A stretch of DNA of 35,621 nucleotides from Chlorobiota bacterium. GTDB taxonomy: Bacteria; Bacteroidota; Bacteroidia; Bacteroidales; F082. The stretch is from positions 1 to 35,621 of the forward strand of contig JAUXDH010000007.1 of NCBI GenBank assembly GCA_030618545.1, read 5' to 3'. Of the stretch, positions 25,245-32,910 are shown one piece after another. Both the position numbers and the translations under genes were made by a program. Below the pieces are notes generated by a model. That model saw only the letters and a list, made by a program, of their open reading frames with translations, made no database searches and was not told the DNA's origin. Within the stretch, counting starts at the first letter, position 1. Every line of letters begins with the position of its first letter.

Positions 25245-25686
25245 ATAAAAAACTACCGGGAACAAACTCTTGCGAATCTATTCCCGGTCACTCCCTTCTC
25301 TGCCGTAGCGTTGAAGTTTGCGGCAGGTTGTGTTATTACGGCTGTTTACTTACTTCCACCCCATAGGGCTTCTGCTTTCTTCAGGCTTTCTTCCGGTTTC
25401 CGCCTTGCGGCTTCATCCTTCATCCGTCCCGGTTTCAATGTGGCTCCTCAATTTGGCTTCCCTTGCGGGTTACCTCTTTGAGATGGGTCCGGTTCCGCTT
25501 GCGCTTCCTCTTCTCCTGCCCTGGTCCCCCTTGCGGGTTTCCTGCTTGGTCGGGTCTGGTTTCCTCCGGTTGCCCTTTGGTTCCCTTTCCCTTCCAGGTG
25601 GTCCGGTCCAACTTCTTTCCGATTGCTCTTCTGTCCGTTTTTCCTTTCCGGGCTTCATTAAAACCTGCCCTTTATCTTCACCTGCT
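25245..25686 (-). ncRNA. Candidate structured RNA, ~440 nt, purine-rich
   Basis: The 573-bp gap between dnaG and tadA holds a minus-strand transcription unit. A strong promoter match (25691-25723) starts it near 25686 and an intrinsic terminator (25247-25288) ends it. The RNA strand is roughly 70-77% purine and about 60% GC in the 25381-25620 core, well above its A/T-rich flanks. Four short hairpins capped by GCAA tetraloops occur in this strand: GCC-GCAA-GGC (25402-25411), CCC-GCAA-GGG (25460-25469), GC-GCAA-GC (25497-25504) and CCC-GCAA-GGG (25528-25537). GGCAGGTT near the 5' end (25662-25669) can pair with AACCTGCC near the 3' end (25322-25329), closing a ~350-nt domain; a local CTGCCG/CGGCAG hairpin (25300-25326) competes with it. 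The overlapping ORFs encode low-complexity sequence. It matches no RNA I recognise. Confidence 0.6.
25247..25288 (-). terminator. Rho-independent terminator of the candidate RNA
   Basis: ACCGGGAA / TTCCCGGT (8-bp perfect stem, 25255-25262 and 25281-25288, 18-nt loop) is followed on the minus strand by AG and six T residues (TAGTTTTTTATA). The plus strand lacks a T-tract, so it does not serve dnaG. Confidence 0.8.
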
Positions 25687-25690
25687 GACA

Positions 25691-25723
25691 CAAATGTACG
25701 GCGATATTTTATAGATGCGCAAA
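25691..25723 (-). promoter_or_regulatory. Promoter of the candidate RNA (TTTG-N21-TACATTTG)
   Basis: On the minus strand, TTTG (25723-25720) and TACATTTG (25698-25691), 21 bp apart, match both boxes of the Bacteroidota consensus. This is one of the best promoter matches in the window. Confidence 0.7.
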
Positions 25724-25762
25724 TTTCCATAGTGGTTAAAACACACAAGAAATTAACAGGAG

Positions 25763-25788
25763 TTATCAACAATTGTTAATTATTCACA
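25763..25788. other. Two DnaA-box-like 9-mers around a 10-bp palindrome
   Basis: TTATTCACA (25780-25788) fits TTATNCACA. TTATCAACA (25763-25771) differs from TTATCCACA at one base. AACAATTGTT (25768-25777) is a perfect palindrome between and over them. Two boxes are too few to call an origin. They could be a DnaA-responsive or other operator upstream of the RNA promoter. Confidence 0.3.
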
Positions 25789-25793
25789 ACAGA

Positions 25794-26246
25794 TTAATTT
25801 TCACGTATCTTCAGGAAGAATTCCTGTAAAAGCTGTTTACTTTCTTCCTCAAGTACACCCGAAGAAATTTGGGTAGAGGGATGCAAAACCGGTTTTTTAA
25901 CGAGGGAATATCCCCGTTTTTCGTCAGAAGCACCATACACAATTTTTCCTATCTGAGTCCAGAAAGCCGCCCCTGCACACATCAGGCATGGTTCAAGGGT
26001 GACGTAAAGGGTGCAATCTTTCAGGTATTTCCCTCCAATAAATCCTGAAGCCGCAGTAAAAGCCTGCATCTCGGCATGGGCAGTCACATCAGTTAAGGTT
26101 TCGGTTAGGTTATGTGTTCGGGCAATTATCTGGTTTTTGCAAACTATGACAGCCCCCACCGGTACTTCATCTTTATCAAAAGCTTTTTGAGCTTCCTTTA
26201 AAGCTTCTTTCATAAAGTGTTTATCGGAAAAAATGGTTAATGTCAT
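25794..26246 (-). CDS. tadA: tRNA adenosine(34) deaminase TadA
   Basis: 150 aa, the typical length. The cytidine-deaminase-fold zinc site is complete: HAE (H57, catalytic E59) and PCLMC (C87, C90). The N-terminal KEALKEAQKAFDKDEVPVGA and mid-segment IGKIVYGASDEKRGYS fit the TadA/nucleoside deaminase family. TadA converts A34 to inosine in tRNA-Arg(ACG). The similar guanine deaminases cannot be fully excluded, but the EVPVGAV and HAEM context favours TadA. It starts 19 bp after the symporter gene on the same strand, last in the ruvB-to-tadA run. Confidence 0.9.
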   Translation of the reverse strand: MTLTIFSDKHFMKEALKEAQKAFDKDEVPVGAVIVCKNQIIARTHNLTETLTDVTAHAEMQAFTAASGFIGGKYLKDCTLYVTLEPCLMCAGAAFWTQIGKIVYGASDEKRGYSLVKKPVLHPSTQISSGVLEEESKQLLQEFFLKIREN

Positions 26247-26265
26247 AATAATTAATCACTTTGGT

Positions 26266-27756
26266 TTAAGCGTCGATGCTTAAATCCGAATCCTTTTGGT
26301 CCAATGGTTTTTCTTTGGTCATTTTAACACCGGCAATCAAAACCAGTGTCGCCAGAATAAAGGCGTAAATAAATGACGACTTGGCCGAAAACTGGTCAGG
26401 ACGCAGGATACCCCAGGTAAACAAAATCACATTAAATGCAAAAGCAGAAAGGATGCTCGCAAGGGCTGCTTTCCGGAAATGGTAAACATCTTTTTTGATC
26501 AATGCCAGGAAAGTTATGGGAGCAAACAGGGCAATGGTCGAAATTCCGACGACCATCAGATCAACGATGTGTGGGAAAACAAGCGCTACGAAAAGGGCAA
26601 TGATCCCAAATACAATGGTAGTGTATCTTATCATGCGGTAAATAGTCTTTTGATCGACCTCCTTTTTCTTACTCCATCCGGCAAAATCCTTAACTGCCGA
26701 AATGGAAATAATGTTCAAAAAGCTGTCTCCGGATGACATCAGCGCCGACAACAAACCAACCACTGCGAAACCAAGGATAACGGGTCCGAGTTTTAGTCCG
26801 TAGATCATATAATCTTCAAGATGGCGGGCAATAAACTTGTAAGCAATATCGGCCGATTCGCTGCTACTTAACTCATGATCAAGTACCAGACGCATAGCCA
26901 TACCAATGAGCGGAAAAACTATATAAAACGGCAACATGCCCAAGCCTGATATTAGGCTGACCCTTTTGGCCACCTTTTCGCTTTTTGCCGCCAGAATGCG
27001 TTGCCAGATATCCATGCGGACGATGACCGACCAGGAAAGGAAAAGAGGAAGCGCTATTAAAAAATCTATGCCAAGGGCAGTACCGTTCAGCATGTTCGCA
27101 GGCAATTCGTTCATCCTTTCAAACATTACCGTATCCTTGAGGATACCCGGAATGAAAATCAGGAGAATCATAATTACAATGGCGGCAAACTGGATCATAT
27201 CGGTAATAATTACCCCCGACAATCCCGCGATGGCGGTGTAAACAATGACAATAATTGCCGAAATAATAGCCGCTGTGAGGTAATTCAAATCAAAGGAGAA
27301 TTTTAGCAGACTGGCCATAGCCACAAACTGCGCTGCCAATAAAAAGAAAAATATGAAAATATTAACCCCGCTTACCGTAGCTGAGAAAATTTTGGCAAAT
27401 TGAGGGTTTTCCTTAGTTGTGTATTTGTGGTTCAAAAAATGCGGAAAGCTGTAAATCTTATGAGTGGCTCCGTAAGTCCTGATCTTTCCGGCAAAAAAAG
27501 ACATAATGCCAAACCCGATAACGTAAGCGATTCCAATGCCTACCGCCGCAAAGCCCGATTCGTAACCCATGGCCATTAACCCGATGGAAGTTCCCCCTCC
27601 GACAAAGGTTGCCAGTACCGTAAACACTAAGGGCAGGGTTTTGGTGCGCCTGTTGTTTACCAGATACTGTTCAAGATCTGATGTTTTGATGTGGCGTAGT
27701 GATAGAATAACAATGAGAATGAGGTAAGCGACGATCCAGAAAATCAACCAATTCAT
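26266..27756 (-). CDS. Sodium:solute symporter (SSS family)
   Basis: 496 aa with about 13 hydrophobic helices across its whole length and only short loops. The N-terminal half carries the SSS signatures FTVLATFVGGGTSIGLMAMG, the later VIVYTAIAGLSGVIITDMIQ and the mid-protein VVGLLSALMSSGDSFLNIIS, which bear the Na1/Na2 site residues of the LeuT fold. The ligand (sugar, amino acid, organic acid or other) cannot be told from sequence. Position suggests co-transcription with tadA (19 bp apart) and possibly with the AlbA_2 sensor gene 67 bp upstream. Confidence 0.93.
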   Translation of the reverse strand: MNWLIFWIVAYLILIVILSLRHIKTSDLEQYLVNNRRTKTLPLVFTVLATFVGGGTSIGLMAMGYESGFAAVGIGIAYVIGFGIMSFFAGKIRTYGATHKIYSFPHFLNHKYTTKENPQFAKIFSATVSGVNIFIFFFLLAAQFVAMASLLKFSFDLNYLTAAIISAIIVIVYTAIAGLSGVIITDMIQFAAIVIMILLIFIPGILKDTVMFERMNELPANMLNGTALGIDFLIALPLFLSWSVIVRMDIWQRILAAKSEKVAKRVSLISGLGMLPFYIVFPLIGMAMRLVLDHELSSSESADIAYKFIARHLEDYMIYGLKLGPVILGFAVVGLLSALMSSGDSFLNIISISAVKDFAGWSKKKEVDQKTIYRMIRYTTIVFGIIALFVALVFPHIVDLMVVGISTIALFAPITFLALIKKDVYHFRKAALASILSAFAFNVILFTWGILRPDQFSAKSSFIYAFILATLVLIAGVKMTKEKPLDQKDSDLSIDA

Positions 27757-27823
27757 AAGCAGGATTTAGGGAAAAAGCAAATATAGAAGGATATGTTGAA
27801 TTGCATCTTCAAAGCCTCTGAAA

Positions 27824-29407
27824 TCATTCAATCTTGAATCTGCTTTTAATATATTCGTTGATCTCTTTCAGGGAGGTGATTTCCTGGGAGGCATTTCCTG
27901 ACCGTACAAAAAACCTCTCCACTTCATGACCTTGTTTGTTTTTTATTTTTAAATACAGTGGGGAATCACCGGCAGAGAGATATATCACACAGATTATTTT
28001 TGATTCTATTTCCAAAAACTCCATCAGGATATACTTGTTGGAAAACCTTAAACTAAACTCGTTATTGATAAGTTTGCGAAGATGCAACTCAAAATAATCC
28101 ACATCTTGCTTCTTTAACGTTTTAAAATCGTGTTCAAGGCCAATGATTTTTTGTTCATCGGTAACTCCAATAAACAGTGTTCCGCCTTTGGCATTTGCAA
28201 AGGCGGAAATGCTTTTAAGTATGACGTCCTCTAATATTTTGTTTACTTTTTCTTCCCGGAAATCCCATCGGAGTGATGACTTAAACTCCACGAGTTCACT
28301 CTCACCTTTATTGATCATGCTTAATATTTCATCATCTGAAAGAGACTTCAATTTACTTATTGGTACTGATTTTTTCTTTTGTTTTTTTCGATATAGCGGA
28401 AGGAACGCAGCCACAGCAAATATCAGGAGGAGTATAGCCAGGTAGAGGTAAGCCTCATCAACTTTCCTTTTTTTCGCAATAAGGTCATTTTTTGAAATGG
28501 TAACCCCGAAGCCGCGGGCGCCAAGTGTTGGAGTCAGGGTATCTATCCTTAACCAAAATTCTGTATTGAGCGTGGCAATTGAGTAAGTAAAGGCAGAATC
28601 GGGATTCATTGTCATCCAGTTGTTAAAAACACTTTTCACTTCTGTTGTTAGTTGGTCATACACAGCGATTTTTGCAGTATCATCAGTCCGCATGGGGGTA
28701 ACTATCGAATCTCTGGTGGTTAGAATAGAAACCAGCGGATTTTCAAAGCTCAACACATTTCTAAACCTTTCGTCCAGTTCGCCTGTTCTGTACATAAATG
28801 CCACAAGATCATCGCTGCCTGTAATGCCCAACCTAAAAATATTGAAAATCAAATCCCTGTTGATATCCACATTGCTGTTGGCAGTTCTCCAAACGTGCTC
28901 GCCTTCACTTAGTACAATGTTCTTAATTGTTTCAAAATCCTCCGGGTACATGAACGAATTATAGGTGTCCATCCATCCTCCAATTTCTTCAAGCTTAGTG
29001 TTTAACCTGCTCCATTGAAGCAGGCTATCTGTTATACTGTTGTGGGTGGTCACCCAACTGTTCTCATCCTTATAAATGAAGAAATTCATATTTTCTCCCA
29101 ATACAACAACACCTTTCAGGTAAGGCTCGCTGTCAATCAGGCCGGAAAAGTAATTGTTGAGTCTATCCTTATTTATCATGTCCACATCAACCGAGCGGGC
29201 GTTTTTTTGGATTGTATCAACGGAGCCTTCAACAGTCTTGAGGAAAGATTTTAAGTCTTTTTTGAATAAATCTGAAACCTGTTCGATGACTTCATCAGCA
29301 TAGAAATCCTTTTTCTTAACAGTCAGGAACAGGATGAAACTGATAACGGCTAACATAAGGAAAGAGATGGAAATCCAGAAACCAAACTTTTTTAACATGC
29401 TTTTCAA
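27824..29407 (-). CDS. Membrane sensor with cytoplasmic Schlafen AlbA_2 domain
   Basis: 527 aa. TM1 (~9-29, FWISISFLMLAVISFILFL) is followed by a ~295-residue periplasmic region with a dCache-like size and pattern (EQVSDLFKKDLKSFLKTVEG helix, then mixed strands), TM2 (~323-343, YLAILLLIFAVAAFLPLY), a short basic linker and an AlbA_2/divergent-AAA (Schlafen-like) domain (~363-525). Motifs of the last are ESELVEFKSSL, SISAFANAKGGTLFIGVTD, IIGLEHDF and the C-terminal FVRSGNASQEITS. The AlbA_2 domain is linked to nucleic-acid or nucleotide binding, and the periplasmic part presumably senses a ligand. No kinase, HTH or cyclase domain is present. Gaps of 21 bp to queG upstream and 67 bp to the symporter gene downstream suggest one operon. 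Confidence 0.8.
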   Translation of the reverse strand: MKSMLKKFGFWISISFLMLAVISFILFLTVKKKDFYADEVIEQVSDLFKKDLKSFLKTVEGSVDTIQKNARSVDVDMINKDRLNNYFSGLIDSEPYLKGVVVLGENMNFFIYKDENSWVTTHNSITDSLLQWSRLNTKLEEIGGWMDTYNSFMYPEDFETIKNIVLSEGEHVWRTANSNVDINRDLIFNIFRLGITGSDDLVAFMYRTGELDERFRNVLSFENPLVSILTTRDSIVTPMRTDDTAKIAVYDQLTTEVKSVFNNWMTMNPDSAFTYSIATLNTEFWLRIDTLTPTLGARGFGVTISKNDLIAKKRKVDEAYLYLAILLLIFAVAAFLPLYRKKQKKKSVPISKLKSLSDDEILSMINKGESELVEFKSSLRWDFREEKVNKILEDVILKSISAFANAKGGTLFIGVTDEQKIIGLEHDFKTLKKQDVDYFELHLRKLINNEFSLRFSNKYILMEFLEIESKIICVIYLSAGDSPLYLKIKNKQGHEVERFFVRSGNASQEITSLKEINEYIKSRFKIE

Positions 29408-29428
29408 TCTTTCAAATTCAAATGTAGC

Positions 29429-30370
29429 TTATTCCTCTAAATATCTGATATTTCTTTTCAGTTTCTGAAAAGTGGTTCTGCGGACAGCGCTATTGTTGAA
29501 CAGCCTGATGAATTCTCCCTGATTTAGATTCTCCCACTCAGTTTTATCCATTGACTTGAGTTCATCAGATAATTCAAACAGCTTTTCATTATGCGGTTCA
29601 GCATCCCGGTTCCACGGGCAAACTTCCTGGCAAATGTCGCAACCAAAAATCCAGTCTTCAAATTGACTTTTAAACTCTTCAGGGATTTCACTCCGGTGTT
29701 CAATAGTCAGATAAGAAATACATTTCCGGGCATCTAACCTAAAAGGTTCCAGTGCTTTTGTTGGACAGGCTTTGATACAAAGGGTGCAGCTCCCACAAAA
29801 ATTCTTTTCAGGATGATCGGATTCATATTCAAGTTCAAGGTCAAGTATGATATGCCCGATAAAGAAATATGATCCTCCATTTCTATTGATCAGCAGGGTG
29901 TTCTTACCAATAAAACCAAGTCCGCTTTTATGTGCCCATGCACGGTCAAGAACGGGAGCAGAGTCCACACATACACGGGCGTCACGTTTTCCTGTTTCCC
30001 TCTCGATATGCTCCAGCAGCGAATACAATTTATTTTTTACTACTTCATGGTAATCTGATCCGTAAGTATAATTGGAAAGCTTGTAATTGTTCCTGCCTGA
30101 GAGCTTTTCTTTTGGAGTGTAGTTGTAGATTACGGTTATAATGGACTTTGCTCCATCAACAAGTTTTGCCGGATTGTATCTCTTTTCTTTGTTCCTTTCG
30201 AGCCACGACATTTCGCCATGCAGGCCTGCTGCCAGCCAGGCCTCAATCCTTTCTTCATCATCTGGTAAATGCGCTGTTTTTGAAATACCACTTTTGTAAA
30301 ACCCCAAACGTTTTGCTTCAGTTTTGATCAATTGGGAATACTTCGACCGTTGCAGTGTTGAGATGACCAT
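29429..30370 (-). CDS. queG: Epoxyqueuosine reductase QueG
   Basis: 313 aa. The N-terminal cobalamin-binding region (~1-160) includes WLAAGLHGEMSWLERN, AKSIITVIYNYTP, CVDSAPVLDRAWAHKSGLGF and IGKNTLLI. The two [4Fe-4S] motifs follow: CGSCTLCIKACP (~188-199) and CDICQEVCPWN (~238-248). QueG reduces epoxyqueuosine to queuosine at position 34 of GUN tRNAs, the last step of the pathway. Length is slightly shorter than E. coli QueG because the C-terminal HEAT-like domain is reduced, as is usual in Bacteroidota. It starts 22 bp after ruvB and 21 bp before the AlbA_2 sensor gene. Confidence 0.95.
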   Translation of the reverse strand: MVISTLQRSKYSQLIKTEAKRLGFYKSGISKTAHLPDDEERIEAWLAAGLHGEMSWLERNKEKRYNPAKLVDGAKSIITVIYNYTPKEKLSGRNNYKLSNYTYGSDYHEVVKNKLYSLLEHIERETGKRDARVCVDSAPVLDRAWAHKSGLGFIGKNTLLINRNGGSYFFIGHIILDLELEYESDHPEKNFCGSCTLCIKACPTKALEPFRLDARKCISYLTIEHRSEIPEEFKSQFEDWIFGCDICQEVCPWNRDAEPHNEKLFELSDELKSMDKTEWENLNQGEFIRLFNNSAVRRTTFQKLKRNIRYLEE

Positions 30371-30392
30371 CGCAGTAAAATGAAAATACGAG

Positions 30393-31415
30393 TTAAAACA
30401 GTTTTCCCTGATCCGTTTTTTTTATTTTGCCAAGGTGCTTGTAAGCAAGTTCTGTAGCCTCCCTTCCACGCGGTGTGCGCATCAGGTAACCTTCCTGGAT
30501 CAGGAAGGGTTCATAAACTTCTTCAATTGTACCAGCCTCTTCGGCGACCGCGGTGGCAATAGTTGTTATACCTACGGGCCCTCCTTTAAACTTATCGATG
30601 ATGGTCGTCAGAATTCGGTTATCCATTTCGTCAAGCCCGTTTTTGTCGACGTGAAGAGCTTCCAGAGAATGCAAAGAAATGTCCATGTCGATGTCCCCAT
30701 TGCCTTTGATCTGTGCAAAATCCCTTACCCTTCTGAGCAGGAGATTTGCTATTCTTGGAGTCCCACGACTCCTTCTGGCAACCTCCATAGCCGCATTATC
30801 CTCAATGTCCACCTTTAGTATAGAAGCAGATCTTTTGATGATGCCTGCCAGGATAGGTGTATTGTAATAAGACAGTCGCGAATTGATGCCAAAACGTGAC
30901 CTTAGCGGTGCAGTAAGCAATCCTGACCTGGTAGTTGCCCCGATAAGTGTAAACGGGCTCAGATTTATTTGAACCGATCTTGCATTGGGTCCTGTCTCTA
31001 TCATGATATCGATCCTGAAGTCTTCCATAGCTGAGTAAAGATACTCTTCCACAACAGGACTCAGCCGATGTATTTCATCGATAAAAAGTACATCATTTTC
31101 GCTCAGATTTGTTAACAGCCCTGCCAGGTCCCCGGGCTTGTCAAGCACAGGCCCGGAAGACGTGATAATGTTAGCACCAAGTTCATTGGAGATAATATAG
31201 GATAGGGTTGTTTTTCCAAGTCCGGGAGGACCATGCAGGAGCACATGATCCAGTGCATCACCTCTTTGCCTGGCTGCTTCCACAAACACCCTGAGGTTAT
31301 TTACTACATTTGGTTGCCCGGCAAAGCTATCGAATCGGGAGGGCCTGAGGACTCTCTCCATTTCCATCTCAGTTTTGCTAAGATGATCACCGGTGGCATC
31401 AAAGTTTTCGTTCAT
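30393..31415 (-). CDS. ruvB: Holliday junction branch-migration helicase RuvB
   Basis: 340 aa. The AAA+ core has Walker A GPPGLGKT (62-69), Walker B FIDEIH (111-116), sensor 1 [10 protein letters not shown], and the arginine-finger/sensor-2 region APLRSRFG and [17 protein letters not shown]-terminal winged helix contains [22 protein letters not shown]-type sequence (here beginning TIEEVYEP). RuvB hexamers drive branch migration with RuvA. Neither ruvA nor ruvC is adjacent, as is common outside enterobacteria. It is first in the minus-strand run, with TACTTTTG about 20 bp before the ATG as a probable -7 box. Confidence 0.97.
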   Translation of the reverse strand: MNENFDATGDHLSKTEMEMERVLRPSRFDSFAGQPNVVNNLRVFVEAARQRGDALDHVLLHGPPGLGKTTLSYIISNELGANIITSSGPVLDKPGDLAGLLTNLSENDVLFIDEIHRLSPVVEEYLYSAMEDFRIDIMIETGPNARSVQINLSPFTLIGATTRSGLLTAPLRSRFGINSRLSYYNTPILAGIIKRSASILKVDIEDNAAMEVARRSRGTPRIANLLLRRVRDFAQIKGNGDIDMDISLHSLEALHVDKNGLDEMDNRILTTIIDKFKGGPVGITTIATAVAEEAGTIEEVYEPFLIQEGYLMRTPRGREATELAYKHLGKIKKTDQGKLF

Positions 31416-31621
31416 CCGTTTTTACTTACCTCAACAAAAGTAACAATTAGTTATACATTTTTTGAGAAGCGATTTTGTCGTTACAGATTTCCTTGTCTTT
31501 TTGTATTTTTTGTACAGTTTATGTATTGAAAAAACCATTATATTAGCTACAAAATCAGGCCGAATTGTCTGGGTTGTTGATGTTTTCAATTGAAAATCAA
31601 ATACCTACAAACACAATAGTC

Positions 31622-32452
31622 ATGAAAAACATTCTAGTCGCCATCGATTTCTCGAAGAATGCAGAACATGCTTTAGAATACGCCCTCCTTTTTGCCGGTA
31701 AGATGGATGCCGGAATTCACCTTATCTGGGTGGATAACACCATGTCAGACGAAAGCGTTACCGATACCATTGAAGGTGATTTACGCAGGGAAAAGAAATC
31801 ATACATGAAATCGCTGATAGAAAAATATCAGCCCCAATTGGAAGGCCGTAAGATCAAGGTATTATTTAGAAAGGGGAGAGTTTACCAGGAAATAACAAAA
31901 GCTGCAAGGCACGTTGATGCCGACCTGATTTTTACCGGTACGCACGGTGTTTCAGGGTATGAACAATATTGGATCGGCAGCAATGCATACCGGATTGTTA
32001 CTCAGGCGCCCTGTCCGGTTGTTACTGTTCGCAGGGATTATGAAATCAGTGAAGGCATTAACAACATACTTCTGCCTATCGACAGTTCTTTGGAAACCAA
32101 GCAGAAACTTCCTTATACCTGTGACCTGTCCATAATGTTTAATGCGAAAATACATTTGCTGATCATTTACAATACCCCACTGAATGTAATTCGTAAGCGA
32201 ATTGACAAAATTGCTGCAGAAGCTGAAGTTTGTTTAAAAGAAAAAAGCGTAAAATACGTTTTTGAAAAACTGGAAGCAAATAATGTGGCAGCCGCGATAC
32301 TTAAATATACCGAGAAACATAACATTGACTTGCTCACGATCATGACGGACCAGGGAACTACTACAGCAAATAAGTTCCTGGGACCTTATGCCCAGCAGTT
32401 GATCAATAATTCTATGATCCCGATAATGAGTTTAAAGGCGAAAGATTTTTAA
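31622..32452 (+). CDS. Tandem universal stress protein (UspA x2), first copy
   Basis: 276 aa from the ATG at 31622 (MKNILVAIDFSKNAEHALEY); the longer track ORF begins at a TTG and is not conserved-looking. Two Usp domains are present. The first (~1-145) has the nucleotide-loop pattern GTHGVSGYEQYWIGSNAYRI then PCPVVTVR, matching G-x2-G-x9-G-(S/T/N) of ATP-binding Usps. The second (~150-276) has a degenerate TDQGTTTANKFLGPYAQQLI loop, so it is probably non-binding. Usps are cytoplasmic stress or energy-state proteins. It is followed after 13 bp by the SPOR-domain gene and then by a second tandem Usp of the same design. Confidence 0.93.
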   Translation: MKNILVAIDFSKNAEHALEYALLFAGKMDAGIHLIWVDNTMSDESVTDTIEGDLRREKKSYMKSLIEKYQPQLEGRKIKVLFRKGRVYQEITKAARHVDADLIFTGTHGVSGYEQYWIGSNAYRIVTQAPCPVVTVRRDYEISEGINNILLPIDSSLETKQKLPYTCDLSIMFNAKIHLLIIYNTPLNVIRKRIDKIAAEAEVCLKEKSVKYVFEKLEANNVAAAILKYTEKHNIDLLTIMTDQGTTTANKFLGPYAQQLINNSMIPIMSLKAKDF

Positions 32453-32465
32453 TAAAAATGATTGG

Positions 32466-32900
32466 ATGAGACATACCTTCAAAAGATCAATATTAATTGG
32501 CATAATGCTTATCGTTTGGACTGGGATGACACTGGCCCAGGAAAACAATGAAGGTGTGTTAATTGTCCATGCAGATCCTGGAATTGACAATCTCATACAA
32601 TTACATATAGCGTATAATGAAGCCTTTCCTGTGATGGATGGTTTTCGCATCCATATTTTTATGGGATCGGGAAATGAAGCGCTTGACAGGGCCGAAGAAA
32701 TAAAAATGAAGTTTGAAGAGAAGTATGATGATGTTCCCGCCTATATCACTTTTGCTGAACCTTATTACCGGGTTAGGGCAGGTGATTTCAGGACTAGGCT
32801 CGAAGCCGGGCAGTTTTTGCAGCGGATCACCCGCAAATACCCAAATGCCTGGGTGATTAAAGAAAAAATCAATTTACCAATTATACCAAAATACCAATAA
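32466..32900 (+). CDS. SPOR-domain periplasmic protein
   Basis: 144 aa. A signal peptide (to ~25, IGIMLIVWTGMTLAQ) precedes a short spacer, then a SPOR fold (~58-138) with the usual RNP-like pattern: MDGFRIHIFMGSGNEALDRA, ITFAEPYYRVRAGDFRTRLE and AGQFLQRITRKYPNAWVI. SPOR domains bind peptidoglycan strands stripped of stem peptides and bring proteins to division sites. Here almost the whole mature protein is SPOR, so it may be a simple wall-binding factor. It is encoded between two Usp genes with gaps of 13 and 10 bp, so all three are surely one operon. Confidence 0.9.
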   Translation: MRHTFKRSILIGIMLIVWTGMTLAQENNEGVLIVHADPGIDNLIQLHIAYNEAFPVMDGFRIHIFMGSGNEALDRAEEIKMKFEEKYDDVPAYITFAEPYYRVRAGDFRTRLEAGQFLQRITRKYPNAWVIKEKINLPIIPKYQ

Positions 32901-32910
32901 ACAAATCATT

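Noticed and set aside
25245-25686. RNase P RNA or tmRNA
   Set aside because: GAGGAAACCAGACC and ACAGAAGAGC loosely recall RNase P conserved regions, but the order is reversed and the flanking conserved bases are missing. No tmRNA 5' end or tag reading frame is present.
25318-25779. 153-aa plus-strand ORF (and a 100-aa minus-strand ORF at 25470-25772) in the dnaG-tadA gap
   Set aside because: Composition is that of C/T-rich or A/G-rich low-complexity DNA (runs of L/P/S or K/R/E/G), with no domain or signal. The promoter-terminator pair and hairpins fit a non-coding transcript better.
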